Positions 53,015-62,918 of a DNA stretch of 64,000 bases are shown here, piece after piece; position 1 is the first letter of the stretch, and every line of letters starts with the position of its first letter. This stretch comes from Cytophagales bacterium (GTDB lineage Bacteria; Bacteroidota; Bacteroidia; Cytophagales; Spirosomataceae): positions 1-64,000 of the forward strand of contig JAAFKE010000005.1 in the NCBI GenBank assembly GCA_013298215.1, in the 5' to 3' direction. The position numbers were made by a program, and so were the translations under genes. A model generated the notes under the pieces. That model was not told the origin of the DNA. It searched no databases and worked only from the letters and a program-made list of their open reading frames with translations.

Positions 53015-56000
53015 ATGAAACAGTATCGTCCGTTGCGTTTTTTGGTATTTTTGATTGTTACAGTATTCGGCCTGGCATTCGGTGCATTTGCCCAGCCCAG
53101 CGGAGCGTTCAAGATCGCGGAGTTTTCTAAACCCAAGGCCACCGAAAATATTGCGCAGGTGGCAGTAGAAGAATACACCCTCATGGTGCAAACAACCGAC
53201 GCGCTCACCAACAAGGTTATTCCCGCCGTGGTGTCGGTGATTCCAGAAAACAGTGCCACCGAAGTAGCGGGGCGGCGCCTGCAAGGGCAGCACATTTTTA
53301 AGGTGAAGGCGGGCAATAAATACCTGCTGGTGGCGGCCTTGCACGGGTTTCAAACCTACCGAAAAGAACTCTCGCTCGATGTGGTTAATACGGCCAACGA
53401 ACGCGTACAAAGCCTGTCTTTGCCGCTCGACCCCGAGCCAACTACGACGCTCGTTTTGCGGGCAAAAGACAAGGTGAGCGGCCAACCTATAAATGATGCT
53501 ACGTTTTCTGTTTTTTTATCGGGAAAAAACGAAACGCTCACTGGCGATGCCATAAAAGGGGAGTACCGCCTGGTGATTGACCAAGACGACCGGCTCGAAA
53601 TTGAAGCCAATGCCGATGGCTACCAAACTGTTCGGAGGGTTCAGAGCGTGAAAATAACCAAAAAATCGTCGCTCGTCGAGGTAGATTTGCTTTTTATTAA
53701 GGCTCAAAACACCGAGCTCGCCGTGCGGGTCATCGACAAGGCCGACCGAAAGGTGCTCTCAAACGCCAAAGTGACCATTACCGACTTGACCACCAACCGC
53801 GATGTTTACGCGGCCGTTGCTCCGCGCGGGGAGGCCAAGATTGCCACCGACGATGGCCACAACTACCGCGTGCAGGTGTCGGCGCAGGACTATTTGTTTT
53901 ACGAATATTTTGTAAAAAACACCAACGATTCCAGCCCGATTGTGTTGGAACTGACCCGCAAAAATAATTCTTTTGTCAATCTGAAAACAATCGATGCCGC
54001 CACCAGCAAGCAGATTGCGGCCACCTACAAAATAACCACCCTGCCAGGTAAAGACTTTGTGGTGGTTGAGGGTTTGGGAGCTGCCGATAGATATAACCTG
54101 ACCGATCCCGCCATGTTGCAGATCGAGGTGTTGGCCAAGGGATACAAGCCCCTCACCGAGCAACTGAACGCCACGCAGCTGGGCGCGGGAAAAACGTTTA
54201 ATTTTGAGGCCCGCTTGGTAAAAGACGCGGGCAGTAGCCAATATACCATCGTGATCGTCGATTTAGAGCAGCGTTCTATTGTTCCCAACCCAACGATTGT
54301 GGTCAAAGACAGCCAGGGGCGCGTGGTGCGGGCGGTGCGCAAGGCCGAATCGAACGATTGGTTGGTGGTGCTACTGAGCGACGAAAAGTATACCATCGAA
54401 ACCACTGCCCCCGATTATTTGCCCTACAAGGCCGACGTTGGAGTGCCCAAAAACGGCATCATAAACGTGGGTATGACGCGCATTCCCACGCCCGAAGTGG
54501 CCATTACGGCCGTAGATGCCCTCACAAAACAACCCGTGGCGGCCAACTTTAAGCTCATCGGCACCGAAACCGAGCTCAACGGGGTGGCGACGGTGGCGGT
54601 TCCCTACAAAACCAAGCTCCGCAACATGGCCTACGACATGGCCGTGAACGCCCCCGAGTATCGGCCCCACCAAGAAAAATTTACGCAGGCCGACGGCTCG
54701 CCGCCGCAGCGCACAGTGGAGTTGTATCGGCTGACTTACACGCTGGTTTTTCAGGCCATAGACGCACAGAGTAAAAAAATAATACCAACCGCGACGCTCA
54801 AAATTACGGATGTTAAAAACAACCAAACCTCCACCTCCAACGGTGAAACGAAACCGATTTCGTTCGCCGCCGACGGTTCGTTCAGCATTGAGGCGGTGGC
54901 GGCAAATTACGAACCCGTCCAACTAACGCTGCGGCCGTTTGAGTGGTTGTCTAAAAATTCAAATAGAAACGCGGAGGGCATCATTGCGTTTTTGCCCAAA
55001 ACTTTTGCCATTAATCTAACGCCCGTTGCCACCACCACGCTCGCAATAAAAGCCACCGACCGCAACACCAGCCAACCCATCGAAGCCGACATTACCGTGA
55101 CCGAAGAAGGCACGGGCAAGATAACTGCGCTAAGAGTAACGGTGAAACAGCCCGAGCAAAAGATGATTTTTACGGCCAACCAAAGCCTAACCATCAACGT
55201 GTCAGCTCCCCAATACAAGGCTGTCAATCAGTTGGTTAAGATAGAGATAAGCAAGCCTAATTTTTTGTTTGAAGCCCGTTTAGAACCCGTTCCGTTGCCG
55301 CCCGTGGTGGTGCTGAAAGAGGTAACGATTTCGGCCGTTGATGCCCTCACCAAACAGCCAGTGGCGGCGGTTTTTAAGTTGGTGGGCACCGAAACCGAAC
55401 TCAACGGGTCGTCTTCGGCCACGGCGGGTTATAAAACCAAGCTGGCCAACATGGCCTACGACCTGGCCGCCACCGCCCCCAACTACCGCCCCTACCAAGA
55501 GAAGTTTACGCAGACCGATGCCGACGCCGCCGTGCGCGTGGTGGAGTTGTATAGGCTCACCTACCCGCTGGCATTTCAGGCCATCGATGCCAAAACGAAA
55601 AAGCCAGTGCCTACGGCCGCCATTAAAATACTGGACTTGAAAACCAACCAGACAACCAACTTTGTGGGCGAAACCAAACTGATGGACTTGCCCGCCGACG
55701 GCCGTTATACCCTCGACGCCACCAACGCTGGCTACGAACCCATTAAATTAGACCTCCAACCGCTGCAATGGCTCACCCAAAATGCCATCAGAAATGCCAA
55801 AGGGGAGATCACGTCGTTGCCCAAGTTGTTTGCGCTCAACCTCACACCGTTGCCGCCAGTTGCGGTGGTATTGCCCCCCAAACCAGCCAAAAAATCGGAT
55901 ATTTTTGAGGACTTAAAAGTGGGGCAAGCCATCACGCTCGATAACGTGTATTTTGACCAAAGTGCCTACGTGCTGCGCCCAGAGTCTTACGCGCAGTTAG

Positions 56001-56269
56001 ACAAATTGGCCACAACCATGATTAGAAACCCCAAATTGAAGGTGGAGATCGGCGGCCACACCGACAACGTGGGCGACCCGCGCCTCAATTTGGCGCTGTC
56101 GGAAAACCGTGCGAAGGTGATTTCGAGTTATTTGATAAACAAGAATAAAATTGCCGAAAACCGGCTAACCTACCGAGGCTACGGCCAAACCAAACCCGTG
56201 GCGGCCAACGACAGCGAAGAAAACAAGAAGAAAAACCGCCGCGTGGAGTTCGTCGTGATCGAAAATTAG
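53015..56269 (+). CDS. OmpA family protein with repeated beta domains
   Basis: A 1084-residue envelope protein. Signal peptide ...FGAFAQ (about 27 residues), then many immunoglobulin/carboxypeptidase-like beta modules, each starting with a TALT or AVDALTKQP type strand. Two modules, residues 494-670 and 769-945, are gapless copies of each other with 109 of 177 residues identical. The C-terminal domain (about 965-1084) is OmpA-like: YFDQSAYVLRPESYAQLD, EIGGHTDNVGDPRLNLALSENRAKVISSYL and YRGYGQTKP bind peptidoglycan. It probably links the cell wall to a surface structure. Beginning and end are intact, and no operon partner is seen. Confidence 0.85.
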   Translation: MKQYRPLRFLVFLIVTVFGLAFGAFAQPSGAFKIAEFSKPKATENIAQVAVEEYTLMVQTTDALTNKVIPAVVSVIPENSATEVAGRRLQGQHIFKVKAGNKYLLVAALHGFQTYRKELSLDVVNTANERVQSLSLPLDPEPTTTLVLRAKDKVSGQPINDATFSVFLSGKNETLTGDAIKGEYRLVIDQDDRLEIEANADGYQTVRRVQSVKITKKSSLVEVDLLFIKAQNTELAVRVIDKADRKVLSNAKVTITDLTTNRDVYAAVAPRGEAKIATDDGHNYRVQVSAQDYLFYEYFVKNTNDSSPIVLELTRKNNSFVNLKTIDAATSKQIAATYKITTLPGKDFVVVEGLGAADRYNLTDPAMLQIEVLAKGYKPLTEQLNATQLGAGKTFNFEARLVKDAGSSQYTIVIVDLEQRSIVPNPTIVVKDSQGRVVRAVRKAESNDWLVVLLSDEKYTIETTAPDYLPYKADVGVPKNGIINVGMTRIPTPEVAITAVDALTKQPVAANFKLIGTETELNGVATVAVPYKTKLRNMAYDMAVNAPEYRPHQEKFTQADGSPPQRTVELYRLTYTLVFQAIDAQSKKIIPTATLKITDVKNNQTSTSNGETKPISFAADGSFSIEAVAANYEPVQLTLRPFEWLSKNSNRNAEGIIAFLPKTFAINLTPVATTTLAIKATDRNTSQPIEADITVTEEGTGKITALRVTVKQPEQKMIFTANQSLTINVSAPQYKAVNQLVKIEISKPNFLFEARLEPVPLPPVVVLKEVTISAVDALTKQPVAAVFKLVGTETELNGSSSATAGYKTKLANMAYDLAATAPNYRPYQEKFTQTDADAAVRVVELYRLTYPLAFQAIDAKTKKPVPTAAIKILDLKTNQTTNFVGETKLMDLPADGRYTLDATNAGYEPIKLDLQPLQWLTQNAIRNAKGEITSLPKLFALNLTPLPPVAVVLPPKPAKKSDIFEDLKVGQAITLDNVYFDQSAYVLRPESYAQLDKLATTMIRNPKLKVEIGGHTDNVGDPRLNLALSENRAKVISSYLINKNKIAENRLTYRGYGQTKPVAANDSEENKKKNRRVEFVVIEN
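54494..55024 (+). repeat. Intragenic duplication, unit 1 (in the OmpA gene)
   Basis: 531 bases coding 177 residues, matched by unit 2 at 55319-55849 with an 825-base offset. The protein units align without a gap at 109 of 177 positions (62%). A 98-residue spacer module lies between them. Confidence 0.9.
55319..55849 (+). repeat. Intragenic duplication, unit 2 (in the OmpA gene)
   Basis: Second 177-residue copy of the module at 54494-55024. The best-kept parts are the module start (AVDALTKQPVAA.FKL.GTETELNG) and RLTY.L.FQAID. It is followed directly by a proline-rich hinge and the OmpA domain. Confidence 0.9.
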
Positions 56270-56342
56270 GGAGCAATGAACCCTTTCTTGGGTTAAACTA
56301 CCTACCTTTGTGTTTTAAAATGTACAACAAATAATACTGAGA

Positions 56343-56756
56343 ATGACAACCAACAAAACATTTACGATGATAAAACCCGATGCCATCGGGAACATCGGTG
56401 CCATTACAAAAATGATCGAAGAGGCGGGCTTTCGGGTGGTGGCCATGAAAAAAACGCGGCTCACGCCTGCTCAGGCGGGGCAGTTCTACGCCGTTCACAG
56501 CGAGCGTCCGTTCTATAACGACCTCTGCGCCTATATGTCGTCGGGGCCAATTGTGCCGATGATCTTAGAAAAAGAAAACGCGGTTTTAGATTTCCGCACG
56601 CTCATTGGGGCCACCAACCCCGCCAACGCCGCCGACGGAACAATCCGTAAGATTTTTGCCAAGTCGATCGAGGCAAATGCCGTTCACGGGTCAGACTCTG
56701 ACGAAAACGCTGGCATCGAGGGCAGCTTCTTTTTCTCGCAGTTGGAGCAGTTCTAA
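56343..56756 (+). CDS. ndk: Nucleoside-diphosphate kinase
   Basis: A 137-residue kinase that equilibrates nucleoside di- and triphosphates. The start [11 protein letters not shown], the Kpn-loop region [22 protein letters not shown] and the phosphorylated histidine in [13 protein letters not shown] (about residue 119) are all present. Length is standard. A TACCTTTG element at 56303-56310 lies 33 bases before the ATG and may be its -7 box, with no -33 at the right distance. A strong terminator follows at 56871-56922. Confidence 0.97.
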   Translation: MTTNKTFTMIKPDAIGNIGAITKMIEEAGFRVVAMKKTRLTPAQAGQFYAVHSERPFYNDLCAYMSSGPIVPMILEKENAVLDFRTLIGATNPANAADGTIRKIFAKSIEANAVHGSDSDENAGIEGSFFFSQLEQF

Positions 56757-56798
56757 CAGTAAAGTTTCTACCTGTTGTTTGTCATCGTAGGTTTGTAG

Positions 56799-56819
56799 GA
56801 CGGGGCCGCCCGCGCGGGC
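56799..56819. repeat. GC-rich palindromic element
   Basis: GACGGGGCCGCCCGCGCGGGC contains the 12-base perfect palindrome GCCCGCGCGGGC (56808-56819). Its first 17 bases are the exact reverse complement of 4191-4207, inside repeat A copy 1. A 14-base relative with one change is at 8497-8510. Confidence 0.6.
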
Positions 56820-56870
56820 ATCTATTCTCTGACTGGTAGCCCCATCGGGGTGAAATTTTTCAAGCACTAA

Positions 56871-56922
56871 ACAATCAAACCCACAAGGAACTGAAACCTG
56901 ACGGGTTTGATTGTTTTTTTTT
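56871..56922 (+). terminator. Rho-independent terminator after ndk
   Basis: ACAATCAAACCC (56871-56882) pairs perfectly with GGGTTTGATTGT (56903-56914) around a 20-base loop; the U run continues to 56922. It lies between ndk and the convergent methyltransferase gene. Confidence 0.85.
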
Positions 56923-56934
56923 GCAACGAAACAC

Positions 56935-58134
56935 CTACTTTTTCAGCAAGCAAGCCACGTAAAAACCGTCGAATCGGTCGGTGGCGGGCGAGTAGCGCCG
57001 CTCGGAGATCAGCTCCCACCCGTCGGGTTGTTCAGCGAGCAGTCGCCGAACTTGGTCTTCGCTTTCGGAGGGCATAATGCTGCACGTGGCATAAACCATT
57101 TTGCCGCCAGGTTTCAGCATCGAGCCGTAGTTGCTCAAAATGTCCCATTGCACCAAATGCAGTGCCTCAAATTGCTGTCGGCTAAGGTTCCATTTGGTGT
57201 CGGGATTGCGCCTCAAAACCCCTATTCCTGAACACGGTACGTCCAGCAGGAGTCGGTCGGCGGAGGCTTTTAGTCTTTTAATGGTCTTAGAGTCAATCAC
57301 TTTTATTTCTACGTTGCCCACCCCAGCGCGTCGGGCGCGTAGTTTGAGGTCGGTGAGTTTGTAGTCTTCAACGTCTAAGGCTATGATGCGGCCTTTGTTT
57401 TCCATGAGGGCGGCCAAGTGGAGTGTTTTGCCCCCCGCGCCCGCACAAGCGTCGATCACCCTCATGCCCGCCTGCGCGTCGAGCGCACGCGCCACCATCT
57501 GCGACGACGCATCCTGAACCTCAAACCACCCCTCTTTGAAAGCGGGTGTCCAAAACAGGTTTTGCTTTTGTTTCACCAGCACCGCATCGGGATAATCTGG
57601 AATAGTCTCGGCCTCAATGTGGTCAAAATCAAGCTCTTCGATTAATTTTTTGGGAGTGCTTTTTAGGCTATTAACCCGTAGAATCAATTGCGACGACTGG
57701 TTAAGGGCGTTTATCTCAACGGCCCAGTTTTCTTTCAACTCGCCGTAGCCAACTTTATCCATCCAGTCGGGGAGCGACAGCAGCACGGCGCGGGTCGATC
57801 TGGCCTCTTTGTAGAGCCTCCCCACGCGCGTGGCGTTGAGGTGTTTAAACTCGCTCCACTCGGGCAGTTCGTGCTCTTGAAGCAACCAATACGCCCCAAA
57901 AGTGAGCCAGCAGCCCCAATAATCGTCCTTTTTTACCTCGCCCACGTACTGCGCCAGGCGTTTCCAGCGCACAATTTCGTAAACTCCCTCGGCCACAAAG
58001 GCGCGTTCGCGGGGTTCTAAATTTCGGTTGTTTTTCAGGATCGTCTCGATCACTTTTCCAGCCGAGCGGCCTTCTTCAAAAACTTGACCAAGGCCCCAAA
58101 CGATGGCCTCGACGGATGCGCGTTCTATTTGCAC
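56935..58134 (-). CDS. RsmB/NOP family 16S rRNA (cytosine-C5) methyltransferase
   Basis: A 399-residue RNA m5C methyltransferase from GTG 58134 (VQIERASVEAIVWGLG). The N-terminal NusB-like part (about 1-130) has RAFVAEGVYEIVRWKRLAQYV. The Rossmann domain has DACAGAGGKTLHLAALM (about 245), IALDVED, and the two catalytic-type cysteines in LLDVPCSGIGVLRRNPDTKW and YATCSIMPSESEDQV. The open frame continues upstream into dxr, but that extension lacks similarity, so GTG or TTG in the 70-base gap after dxr is preferred. It is on the same strand as dxr. Confidence 0.88.
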   Translation of the reverse strand: MQIERASVEAIVWGLGQVFEEGRSAGKVIETILKNNRNLEPRERAFVAEGVYEIVRWKRLAQYVGEVKKDDYWGCWLTFGAYWLLQEHELPEWSEFKHLNATRVGRLYKEARSTRAVLLSLPDWMDKVGYGELKENWAVEINALNQSSQLILRVNSLKSTPKKLIEELDFDHIEAETIPDYPDAVLVKQKQNLFWTPAFKEGWFEVQDASSQMVARALDAQAGMRVIDACAGAGGKTLHLAALMENKGRIIALDVEDYKLTDLKLRARRAGVGNVEIKVIDSKTIKRLKASADRLLLDVPCSGIGVLRRNPDTKWNLSRQQFEALHLVQWDILSNYGSMLKPGGKMVYATCSIMPSESEDQVRRLLAEQPDGWELISERRYSPATDRFDGFYVACLLKK

Positions 58135-58204
58135 TGTTTTGTATTTTAATTGAAACCACCAGGGCGGCCTTGAAAAATTGATTTGTGTTGTGGCAACGCG
58201 CCCT

Positions 58205-59368
58205 TTATTTGCTTTGGGCAATGCGCCGCGTTTCAGCGTCGGTTTGCACGTAGTCGTCGAGCGTGGGCTTGGCCACAAACGTTGCCTTGTCCATGCACTT
58301 TTCTATTAAGTCCGATATTTCTAAGAACTTTATTTCGTCGTTCAAAAACGCCGCTACGGCCACTTCGTTGGCTGCATTAACAATGCAGGGCATATTGCCG
58401 CCCTTTTCGAGGGCTGTAAAAGCAAAGCCCAGGTTGCGAAACGTTTTCAGATCGGGCTGCTCGAATGTGAGCGAAGGATACTTGGTGAAGTCGAAGCGGG
58501 GAAAATCGGCCGCAAGCCGATGCGGAAAACTAAGCGCAAACTGGATCGGCACGCGCATATCGGGCAGGCCCATCTGAGCTTTCATGCTGCTGTCTTCAAA
58601 CTGTACAATAGAATGAATGATACTCTGCGGATGCACCACCACCTCGATCTGGTCGGGGCGCAGGTCGAAGAGCCATTTGGCCTCGATCACCTCCAAACCC
58701 TTGTTCATGAGCGTGGCCGAATCGATGGTAATTTTAGCTCCCATGCTCCAGTTGGGGTGTTTGAGGGCCTGCGCCTTGGTGACGTGCCGCAGAAAATCGC
58801 GGTCTTTGCCCCTGAACGGCCCCCCCGAAGCGGTCAAAATGATCTTTTCGATTGGGTTGTGGTGCTCCCCCACCAAGCACTGAAAAATGGCCGAGTGCTC
58901 CGAATCAACGGGAAAAATATTCACGCCCTTGTCGTCGGCCAATTTGGTAATGAGTTCGCCCGCCACCACCAGCGTTTCTTTGTTGGCCAGTGCAATGTGT
59001 TTGCCCGCCTCAATGGCCCGAATAGTTGGCAGCAAACCAGCGTAGCCCACCATGGCCGTTAGCACCACATCGACGGTGTCCATCTGCACAACCGATAAAA
59101 GCGATTCGGCCCCCGCATAGACCTTGATGTGGAGTGGATTGAGAGCTGCAAAAACCTGCTCGTACAAATCTTCGTTGCCGATCACGACCACGTTGGGCCT
59201 GAATTGGGCCGCTTGGGCAATGAGCAATTTGGCGTTGTTTTGCGCCGAAAGTACCTCCACCTCGAAAAAATCGGGGTGCGCCGCCATTACCTCCAACGCC
59301 TGCGTGCCGATCGACCCCGTTGAGCCGAGCAATGCAATGCGGCGTTTTTGAAAATTAGTATTTGACAT
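58205..59368 (-). CDS. dxr: 1-deoxy-D-xylulose 5-phosphate reductoisomerase
   Basis: A 387-residue NADPH-dependent enzyme of the MEP isoprenoid pathway that rearranges and reduces DXP to MEP. The N-terminal GSTGSIGTQALEVM (about residues 15-28) binds NADPH. The metal and substrate block NIFPVDSEHSAIFQCL (about 146-161), the SGGPFRG flexible loop and the HPNWSMGAKITIDSATLMNKGLEVIEA block are all present. A TACTTTTG element lies upstream on the minus strand (59394-59387), with no -33 at 19-20 bases. The rsmB-like gene follows after 70 bases. Confidence 0.97.
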   Translation of the reverse strand: MSNTNFQKRRIALLGSTGSIGTQALEVMAAHPDFFEVEVLSAQNNAKLLIAQAAQFRPNVVVIGNEDLYEQVFAALNPLHIKVYAGAESLLSVVQMDTVDVVLTAMVGYAGLLPTIRAIEAGKHIALANKETLVVAGELITKLADDKGVNIFPVDSEHSAIFQCLVGEHHNPIEKIILTASGGPFRGKDRDFLRHVTKAQALKHPNWSMGAKITIDSATLMNKGLEVIEAKWLFDLRPDQIEVVVHPQSIIHSIVQFEDSSMKAQMGLPDMRVPIQFALSFPHRLAADFPRFDFTKYPSLTFEQPDLKTFRNLGFAFTALEKGGNMPCIVNAANEVAVAAFLNDEIKFLEISDLIEKCMDKATFVAKPTLDDYVQTDAETRRIAQSK

Positions 59369-59531
59369 TTATAAAGAATATTTTCACAAAAGTACGCATA
59401 AAGCCCGCAAAACAGAAAGCAAAACCAATATGCTCTTTTTAGACACAACACCCCTATTTTTAGTCTTGATAACGCCCCTTTGGTTGGCTTTTCTTACTTT
59501 TGTGGATTAAGTTTTATTTTTGGGTCAATAA

Positions 59532-60977
59532 ATGCAACGTATGCGTACCATTCAGATCAAACAAATTCTTAGCCAAGCCCGCGTTGGCGACACCGTGACG
59601 GCCAAGGGCTGGATACGAACCAAACGCGAAAGCAAGAACGCCACCTTTCTGGCAATCAACGACGGCTCGACGATCAACAATATTCAGGCAGTGGCCGAGC
59701 CAGGGCAGTTTTCGGAAGAACTGATGCGGGTCATCACAACGGGCGCGTGCGTGGCCGTGACGGGCGTGCTGGTCGAGTCGGCGGGTTCGGGGCAATCGGT
59801 CGAGCTGAAAGCGCAAAACATTGAAGTCTATGGCGGGGCCGATCCGGATAAATATCCGCTTCAACCCAAAAAACATTCGCTCGAATTTTTGCGGGAGATC
59901 GCCCACCTGCGCCCGCGCACCAACACGTTCAGTGCCGTTTTGCGTTTGCGCCACGCACTGGCTTTTGCGGTGCACAAATACTACAACGACAACGGTTTTT
60001 TTTACCTTAACACGCCCATCATTACGGCCTCCGATGCCGAGGGCGCGGGCGAGATGTTTAGGGTGACAACGCTCGACATGAACAAGCCGCCCCGCACCGA
60101 CGATGGCAAGATTGATTACAAAGAGGACTTCTTCGGGCGCGAAACCAATCTGACCGTTTCGGGTCAGTTGGAGGGCGAACTGGCCGCCTTGGCACTTTCA
60201 AAAATTTATACTTTTGGGCCTACCTTCCGTGCCGAAAACTCCAATACGACCCGCCACTTGGCCGAATTTTGGATGATTGAACCCGAAATGGCCTTTTTTG
60301 AACTCGAAGACAACATGAATCTGGCCGAGGATTTTGTGAAGTATGTCATTAAATACGCCCTCGAGAACTGTACCGACGACCTAAATTTTTTGGATAAGCG
60401 ATTGGCCGAAGACGAAAAATCGAAACCCCAAAACGAGCGTTCCATTCCGCTGCTCGAAAAACTATGGTTTGTGGTCAATAATCCCTTCGAGCGCCTCACC
60501 TACACCGAAGCCATCAAGATACTGGTTGCGTCGAAACCCCACAAAGAAAAAAAGTTTAAGTACGACGTGGCGTGGGGCATCGACCTGCAATCGGAACACG
60601 AGCGTTATTTGGTCGAAAAACACTTTAAAAAACCAGTGATTCTGACCAACTATCCGCGCGAGATCAAGGCTTTTTACATGAAGCAAGACGACGACGGCAA
60701 GACCGTGCGGGCCATGGATGTGCTGTTTCCGGGCATCGGCGAGATTATTGGCGGCTCCCAACGCGAAGACAACTACGACAAACTGCTGGCGCGCATCCAC
60801 GAGGTGGGCATCGAGCCCGAAGCCCTGTGGTGGTACTTAGAAACGCGGCAGTTTGGCAGCGCACCCCACGCAGGTTTTGGGTTGGGTTTCGAGCGGTTGG
60901 TGCTGTTTGTGAGCGGCATGACCAACATCCGCGACGTTATTCCGTTTCCGCGTTTCCCAAAAAGTGCCGAATTTTAA
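59532..60977 (+). CDS. asnS: Asparaginyl-tRNA synthetase
   Basis: A 481-residue class IIb synthetase. The N-terminal OB fold (about residues 15-110) starts [22 protein letters not shown]. Class II motif 2 is [24 protein letters not shown] (about 236-259), and motif 3 is [27 protein letters not shown] at the C-terminus, with the GFG-L/FE series that separates AsnRS from AspRS. Length is standard. ATG 59532 or the ATG three codons later are both plausible starts. A TACTTTTG element lies at 59495-59502. Confidence 0.97.
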   Translation: MQRMRTIQIKQILSQARVGDTVTAKGWIRTKRESKNATFLAINDGSTINNIQAVAEPGQFSEELMRVITTGACVAVTGVLVESAGSGQSVELKAQNIEVYGGADPDKYPLQPKKHSLEFLREIAHLRPRTNTFSAVLRLRHALAFAVHKYYNDNGFFYLNTPIITASDAEGAGEMFRVTTLDMNKPPRTDDGKIDYKEDFFGRETNLTVSGQLEGELAALALSKIYTFGPTFRAENSNTTRHLAEFWMIEPEMAFFELEDNMNLAEDFVKYVIKYALENCTDDLNFLDKRLAEDEKSKPQNERSIPLLEKLWFVVNNPFERLTYTEAIKILVASKPHKEKKFKYDVAWGIDLQSEHERYLVEKHFKKPVILTNYPREIKAFYMKQDDDGKTVRAMDVLFPGIGEIIGGSQREDNYDKLLARIHEVGIEPEALWWYLETRQFGSAPHAGFGLGFERLVLFVSGMTNIRDVIPFPRFPKSAEF

Positions 60978-61039
60978 GCAGTCTTAAAGGTGGGTAATAT
61001 AAAAAATGGCCATTGTAACCGATACAACAATACAATTAG

Positions 61040-62137
61040 ATGAACAAAATTCCCTGTCTTGATTTAAAAAAACAGTACGCCCAAATAAGAACCGAAGTAC
61101 TAAAAGCGACCGAAGAGGTGTTTGATTCGACGGCTTTTTCGGGGGGGTATTACGTAGATGCTTTCGAGAAAAACTACGCCGCCTACTGTGGCACGCAATA
61201 CGCTATGGGCGTAAACAATGGCACAACGGCACTGCAACTGGCCATGCTGGCACTTGGCGTTGGCCCTGGCGACGAGGTAATAGTGCCCGCCGACACTTTC
61301 ATTGCCACCGCCTGGGGGCCGTCGCACGTGGGGGCAACGCCCGTATTTGTAGATTGCGACCCCGACACGTGGGAGATCGATGCCACCAAGATTGAGGCGT
61401 GCATAACCGAGCGCACCAAGGTTATTGCGGGCGTGCACCTCTACGGCCAGCCCTTCGACGTGGATGCTGTCAGAGAAGTTGCTGGTAAACACGGCCTTTT
61501 TATGATCGAAGATGCCGCCCAAGCCCACGGTGCGCGCTACAAGGGCGTGCGCGTGGGTGGCTTTGGCGAGATGGCCTGCTTTAGTTTTTATCCAGGCAAA
61601 AACCTCGGGGCATACGGCGAAGCTGGCGGCATGACCACCAACCACAAAAAATACTACGACCGCGTGGCCAGCCTCCGAAACCACGGATGCCAGGTGCGCT
61701 ATTACCACGATGAGATCGGATATAATATGCGCATGGACGGTTTGCAGGGTGCGATTTTAGACATTAAGCTCAAATATATTGATGCCTGGAACGGCCGCCG
61801 CCAGCAAATTGCCAAGATGTACCAAAATGGCATTGTGCACCCAGGCGTGAAACTCCAAAAACAGCCAGATTTTGCCGAGTCGGTCTATCATTTGTTTGTG
61901 GTGACGGTTGAAAACCGCGACGATTTTATGCAGTACCTAAACGCCAACGGCGTGGCCCCAGCGTTGCACTACCCCGTGCCGTGCCATTTGCAAAAAGCCT
62001 ACGCCCACTTAGGTCACCAGCGCGGCGACTTTCCGAATGCCGAGTACCTGGCCGACCATTGCGTGTCGCTGCCGATGTTTGCCGAACTTACCGACGATGA
62101 GGTGAACCACGTCATCGACACCATTAACAAATATTAG
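61040..62137 (+). CDS. DegT/DnrJ/EryC1/StrS aminotransferase
   Basis: A 365-residue PLP-dependent sugar aminotransferase. N-terminal IPCLDLKKQYAQIRTEV, the phosphate-binding NNGTTALQLAMLALGVGPGDEV (about residues 58-79), EDAAQAHGARYKG, and the cofactor lysine in CFSFYPGKNLGAYGEAGG (about 184) are present. It resembles 3-keto- or 4-keto-hexose aminotransferases (QdtB/WecE type), substrate open. Its TAG is followed immediately by the ATG of a glycosyltransferase, so the two likely act in one glycan pathway. Confidence 0.9.
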   Translation: MNKIPCLDLKKQYAQIRTEVLKATEEVFDSTAFSGGYYVDAFEKNYAAYCGTQYAMGVNNGTTALQLAMLALGVGPGDEVIVPADTFIATAWGPSHVGATPVFVDCDPDTWEIDATKIEACITERTKVIAGVHLYGQPFDVDAVREVAGKHGLFMIEDAAQAHGARYKGVRVGGFGEMACFSFYPGKNLGAYGEAGGMTTNHKKYYDRVASLRNHGCQVRYYHDEIGYNMRMDGLQGAILDIKLKYIDAWNGRRQQIAKMYQNGIVHPGVKLQKQPDFAESVYHLFVVTVENRDDFMQYLNANGVAPALHYPVPCHLQKAYAHLGHQRGDFPNAEYLADHCVSLPMFAELTDDEVNHVIDTINKY

Positions 62138-62851
62138 ATGAACCAGACGTGGAGTATTGTCGTTTTTTGTTTCAACGAAGTGCATACAGTGCAAAAAGTA
62201 GTAACTAAGTTGGTGGCTATCTTTGATATTTATCGCCCAGGTTTGTACGAAATAATAGTGGTTGATGACGGCAGTTCGGATGGCTCGCAGGGAGTTATTC
62301 AAAAAATGGCCCAGGAGTATCCTTGCGTTCGCCCGTTGTTTCATGCCACCAACCTGGGCATTGGCCACGCCCTCCGCACTGGATACGCCAACGCCCGCCA
62401 CGAAAACACCACGGCCGTACCCGCCGACGGACAATTTGACACCAACGAGCTCGTTGCCCACATCAACGTAGATGCCCAGGCTTACGTGTCGTTTTACCGC
62501 ATCGAAAACACCACCTATACCTTTGCCCGAAACGTGCTTTCGTTCGCCAACCGAATGGTGAACAAGCTCTTTTTGGGGTTTGATCTGAAGGACGTGAATT
62601 GGGTAAAAATCTACAAAACTGCCGACTTGCAGCAATTAGACTTGGAGATCGAAAGCTCGCTGGTAGAAAGCGAAATCTGCGCGAAGCTAAAAGCCATCGG
62701 GCGGCGGGTGGTTCAGGTAGAGTCGCGCTACTACCCGCGCGAAGCGGGTGTGAGCAAAGGTGCGTCGTGGAAAATAGTGCGCCAAGCCCTCGGCGACACC
62801 CTCGCGCTGGCGCGGGTGTTGCGGCGTTTTCGGAACGAACAAAAAAAATGA
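62138..62851 (+). CDS. Glycosyltransferase family 2 protein
   Basis: A 237-residue GT-A glycosyltransferase. The N-terminal strand IVVFCFNEV precedes the nucleotide-sugar motif [13 protein letters not shown] (about residues 42-54). The metal DxD is replaced by [16 protein letters not shown] (about 85-100), a DGQ variant seen in dolichyl-phosphate mannose synthase-like enzymes. It lacks obvious membrane spans at the C-terminus. The DegT aminotransferase directly upstream (no gap) suggests the product is an amino-sugar-containing glycan, which is inference. Confidence 0.88.
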   Translation: MNQTWSIVVFCFNEVHTVQKVVTKLVAIFDIYRPGLYEIIVVDDGSSDGSQGVIQKMAQEYPCVRPLFHATNLGIGHALRTGYANARHENTTAVPADGQFDTNELVAHINVDAQAYVSFYRIENTTYTFARNVLSFANRMVNKLFLGFDLKDVNWVKIYKTADLQQLDLEIESSLVESEICAKLKAIGRRVVQVESRYYPREAGVSKGASWKIVRQALGDTLALARVLRRFRNEQKK

Positions 62852-62918
62852 TCCCGAGCCCCCAAACCAAAACGCAAACATTTTGTTAGTCCCAAATACA
62901 ACCATTAAAACTGAACCA

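Noticed and set aside
56279-56294. AACCC/GGGTT hairpin after the OmpA gene
   Set aside because: Only a five-base stem with no U run, so it is not a credible terminator.
58135-58278. Longer RsmB-type methyltransferase reaching into dxr
   Set aside because: The extension overlaps the 3' end of dxr and has no family similarity; the GTG at 58134 gives a normal N-terminus.
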